The notes beneath the pieces are model-generated. The model was given only the letters and a program-made list of their open reading frames with translations, did not search any database and had not been told where the DNA came from. Below are positions 61,424 to 64,000 of a stretch of 64,000 nt of DNA, in pieces (the first letter of the stretch is position 1; the number at the start of each line of letters is the position of its first letter). Source of the stretch: an uncultured Lachnospiraceae bacterium (GTDB lineage: Bacteria; Bacillota; Clostridia; Lachnospirales; Lachnospiraceae). The stretch lies in contig CANCYR010000009.1 in NCBI GenBank assembly GCA_947382355.1, positions 1 to 64,000 of the forward strand. Direction: 5' to 3'. Made by a program: the position numbers and the translations under genes.

Positions 61424-62290
61424 TCATTCTTGTTCCCTCTGTTCAAAATAATACCCAAACTCTCCAACCATCTTTCCCGCTTCTTCTCCAGACTCCTGCC
61501 TCTCTGCTTCCGTCCCTCCGTCTCCCTTTGCCGGAACAAAATTAGGAAAACCAAACATGGCGGCCACCATTTCTTCCCGGTAATAATAATTTCCCGGTAC
61601 CCCTACCAGAAACCGCTCCCCTTCTTTGCGGATAAGCAAATGCCTGTAATTAAAATATCCATGAAGCAAAAAGCTGTTATGCTCCAAAGGCTCTAAATCC
61701 TTTGACAGCTCCCCAAGCTCACTAAGGCGGGACATATAATATTCGTTTTCCCTGCCTGCCATTTTCATTGTTTTCTGCCCGGATGAACCGGAACTTTTTT
61801 TCTTTTCTTCTGCCGTTATATCCTTTTGTATATTTTTTTCTGAAGACTGCTTTTCCTTTTCATAGTCAGTGCTCATTGGAATACATTCGATTTCATCACG
61901 GCTTATCTGCTGCATTCTGATGGGATGTTTTTCTTCATACAGGGCAGTAAGCTCCTGCCTTGCATCCAGTTTTCTTTTGCGTTCGCATATTTTCCTTCCT
62001 TCCGCTATGTACAGCTCCACTTCCACATCATCATATGGCTGGTCCCATGAAAACTCAAAATTCTTCTGCCAGTCCGTTTTTTCAATTTCCATCCACCTGC
62101 TATATAAAACATTTTCTTTCCTGCTGACTGTAAGCCTGCACTCTATTGGATAAAGGCATGGTATTTTCTTTATATAAATATCCGCTTTTCCTGTGCTTCC
62201 CCGAAAAAAAAGCTTAACACTTCCCACATTTTCCGTATTGTTTTCACCGTCCTGATAATCCAGATAACGAATGTCCCTGTAAAAATCCAA
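61424..62290 (-). CDS. DUF6128-like Lachnospiraceae protein
   Basis: 288 residues from TTG 62290, which follows AGGAGG by 7 nt and yields the N-terminus LDFYRDIRYLDYQDGE; the ATG 62335 is less likely. N-terminal beta-rich part (ADIYIKKIPCLYPIECRLTVS), a charged middle, and a conserved C-terminal block SFLLHGYFNYRHLLIRK ... RFLVGVPGNYYYREEMVAAM ... FGFPNFVPA typical of DUF6128. No function known. Confidence 0.75.
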   Translation of the reverse strand: MDFYRDIRYLDYQDGENNTENVGSVKLFFRGSTGKADIYIKKIPCLYPIECRLTVSRKENVLYSRWMEIEKTDWQKNFEFSWDQPYDDVEVELYIAEGRKICERKRKLDARQELTALYEEKHPIRMQQISRDEIECIPMSTDYEKEKQSSEKNIQKDITAEEKKKSSGSSGQKTMKMAGRENEYYMSRLSELGELSKDLEPLEHNSFLLHGYFNYRHLLIRKEGERFLVGVPGNYYYREEMVAAMFGFPNFVPAKGDGGTEAERQESGEEAGKMVGEFGYYFEQREQE

Positions 62291-62375
62291 AAATACCCCT
62301 CCTTGTCCACTCATACTACTAATATATGTATGCACAAAAAGAGGGGGATATACCTTATTTCACATCAGAATATTT

Positions 62376-62596
62376 GTAATAGTTCAGCCGGCAGTTTTCC
62401 ACCACAGAACCCGGAACCGGCTGGGGCAGAAAATGTTTCTACGTCGCCACGCTCTCGCTCTGATAAAAACGCAGCAGTGCTAAGCTCGAAAGAACCTCGC
62501 TAAGCGCTGGCGTTTTTATAAGGACTCCTTTAGAAATCATGTTCTGCCCCAGCCGTTCCGGGTTCTGTGGTGGAAAACTGCCGGCTGAATTATTAC
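62376..62596. repeat. Foldback repeat A4 (221 bp, reversed)
   Basis: The core is the reverse complement of the A1/A3 core. The arms differ strongly (CCGGCAGTTTTCCACCACAG ... CTGTGGTGGAAAACTGCCGG) but are complementary to each other. The right end GGCTGAATTATTAC overlaps the cdaR-like stop codon (62593-62595), so the element abuts the gene exactly. Confidence 0.9.
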
Positions 62597-63681
62597 GAAT
62601 ATTCTTCACTTTCCAAATTTTTTAAATAATTTACTACCATAAGGGCAATTTTTAAGGTAAGGGCATCATCAAATATCCGTATATCAAGCCCGGTTGACTT
62701 TTGAAGCTTTTCCAAACGGTACAGCAGGGTATTTCTATGGACAAACAGCTTTCTTGCCGTCTCCGATACATTCAGGTTATTTTCTAAAAACATGTTAATG
62801 GTAGTCAGTGTTTCTTCATCCAGATTATCCGGTATTTCCTGTCCAAATATTTCTTTGATGAACATTTTGCACAGGCTTACCGGAAGCTGATAAATAAGAC
62901 GGCCAATTCCCAATGTGCTGTAGGATATGACATCTTTATCCGCATAAAAAATCTTGCCTACCTCCAAAGCCATTTTCGCTTCCTTATAGCTTTTTGATAC
63001 ATCTTTTAACTCATCTACTTTGTTTCCATAGGCAACCTTTACTTTTATCATTGCCTCTGCACGAATCATATCCACAATGGTACGGCATATTTCTTCCACA
63101 CATTGAGAGCGGCTGCCGCTTTCCAGCTGCTTTATAATAATAATGTTCCGTTCATCCACAGCAGTGACAAAGTCACCTGTCTGGGGGGAAAACAGGCTTT
63201 TTAGCATTTCCAGGGCGCCGTTATCCTTATCATATTTTGTCTCTACCAGACAGACTACTCTCGGCACTTCAATATCTATATGCAGCTTTTTCGCCCGGTT
63301 ATATATGTCCACTAAAAGAAGATTATCCAAAATCAGGTTCTGAAAAAAGTTATTTTTATCAAACCGCTCCTTATAGGCTATAATCAGGTTTTGAAGCTGA
63401 CTCACTGCAATCTTGGCAATGGTATAATCCTCATTGCTATCCTCACATACCAGCACATATTCCACTTCTTCTTCATCATATATTTTTAAATACAGATGTC
63501 CCCCTATGGCCTGACTGTCCGCAGGCGAAGCAATAAATTCTTCTATTCTTCCCTTTTCAATTTGAATTTTACCGGATGTATCTGCTACAATGCTCCCCGA
63601 TTCATTGACTACTACAAGTTCCACCTTTGTAATAGACTTTAAATCCTCAATACTGGTCTGAATGACTCCTGCTGATAACAT
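62593..63681 (-). CDS. CdaR-family sugar diacid regulator
   Basis: 362 residues. N-terminal sugar-diacid/PAS-like sensor (VELVVVNESGSIVADTSGKI), a GGDEF-like middle (VEVPRVVCLVETKYDKDN, VKVAYGNKVDELKDVSKSYKEAKMALEVG), and a C-terminal HTH_30 (FLENNLNVSETARKLFVHRNTLLYRLEKLQ). ATG 63681 is chosen; GGAGG lies 12 nt upstream. It is 58 bp downstream of the sugar ATPase gene on the same strand. The effector may be glycerate or another sugar acid. Confidence 0.88.
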   Translation of the reverse strand: MLSAGVIQTSIEDLKSITKVELVVVNESGSIVADTSGKIQIEKGRIEEFIASPADSQAIGGHLYLKIYDEEEVEYVLVCEDSNEDYTIAKIAVSQLQNLIIAYKERFDKNNFFQNLILDNLLLVDIYNRAKKLHIDIEVPRVVCLVETKYDKDNGALEMLKSLFSPQTGDFVTAVDERNIIIIKQLESGSRSQCVEEICRTIVDMIRAEAMIKVKVAYGNKVDELKDVSKSYKEAKMALEVGKIFYADKDVISYSTLGIGRLIYQLPVSLCKMFIKEIFGQEIPDNLDEETLTTINMFLENNLNVSETARKLFVHRNTLLYRLEKLQKSTGLDIRIFDDALTLKIALMVVNYLKNLESEEYS

Positions 63682-63766
63682 ATTCCGCCATATCCTCCTA
63701 ATACACAATAAACTCTGCTATTATCATAAAAAGGGAGATACATGCGTATCTCCCCTTGGTTATATT

Positions 63767-64000
63767 TTAGTTTGTAATAACCATTTCTGTTTCTTTGTCA
63801 AAGATGTGGATTTTTTCTACATCAATAGCAAATTTAACAATGTCGCCAGGTCTTGCTGTTGTACGAGAATCAACTCTGGCTGTCATTGGGAACTCTTCCA
63901 AATCAAAGTACAAATAAACTTCTGCACCAAGTAATTCGTATACTTTTACGGTAGCTTCAAATGTGCTCTGCGGAGAAGCTTCTATCATCATTTCAGAATC
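63767..64000 (-). CDS. Sugar ABC ATPase, C-terminal part (MsmX/UgpC-like), cut by window
   Basis: Only the last 78 codons lie in the window; the gene continues past 64000. The visible part ATVKVYELLGAEVYLYFDLE and DSRTTARPGDIVKFAIDVEKIHIFDKETE matches the C-terminal OB/TOBE domain of sugar-import ATPases, like the end of the 2569-3678 product. It may be the general MsmX-type ATPase shared by several importers, since no permease is adjacent in view. Confidence 0.82.
   Translation of the reverse strand, partial: DSEMMIEASPQSTFEATVKVYELLGAEVYLYFDLEEFPMTARVDSRTTARPGDIVKFAIDVEKIHIFDKETEMVITN

Overview
The window looks like chromosome of a low-to-mid GC Gram-positive anaerobe of the Clostridia, most probably a Lachnospiraceae gut bacterium. 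This rests on the strong GGAGG ribosome sites, CdaR/LacI/AraC sugar control, a ferredoxin-type aldo/keto reductase, NrdG-type and B12-type radical SAM enzymes, and several lineage-typical proteins (DUF6128, DUF4080, VanW). Two chemoreceptors suggest a motile host. The species cannot be fixed from the sequence.

Layout. 163-6847: a LacI-controlled sucrose/fructoside operon (binding protein, two permeases, ATPase, GH32 hydrolase, fructokinase). Its likely repressor lies at 10186-11211. A chemoreceptor plus FMN-binding lipoprotein pair sits between them and is bracketed by two nearly identical foldback repeats. 11278-13933: small and accessory genes. 14669-22136: a P-loop ATPase, a GGDEF cyclase, a second chemoreceptor and its decayed neighbour, then an AraC/DUF3795/TfoX operon. 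22825-24805: tRNA-Tyr, tRNA-Glu, an XRE regulator, RtcB RNA ligase and a deviant tRNA-Ser-like gene. 24950-39170: an AT-rich accessory island with an HTH/UvrD-like helicase/unknown operon, a LysM lipoprotein, gene remnants, and a restriction-modification locus made of a phospholipase-D-fold endonuclease and two adenine methylases. 39494-48441: core genes (RlmD, YhaM, an HtrA-like pseudoprotease, MutS2, a two-component system). 48505-50790: two complete copies of a type I toxin/antisense-RNA locus around a nucleoside phosphorylase. 50937-64000: housekeeping genes (TrmL, aminotransferase/Lrp, VanW, PolC-type exonuclease, Nth, TadA, NrdG, CdaR) and a truncated sugar ABC ATPase at the edge.

The most striking unexplained signal is a set of nine long foldback repeats in three families, called here A (about 224 bp, four copies), B (148 bp, two copies) and C (226 bp, three copies). 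Cores are conserved, but the outer arms differ from copy to copy while staying self-complementary within each copy, and an internal hairpin of C shows compensatory changes. B and C are joined by a conserved linker into a unit of about 450 bp present twice in opposite orientation. No transposase is present in the window.

Other points of interest are the tRNA-like gene just upstream of rtcB, the helicase operon as a candidate defence system, the BfiI-like restriction locus, and a membrane-bound HtrA relative that seems to have lost all three catalytic residues.
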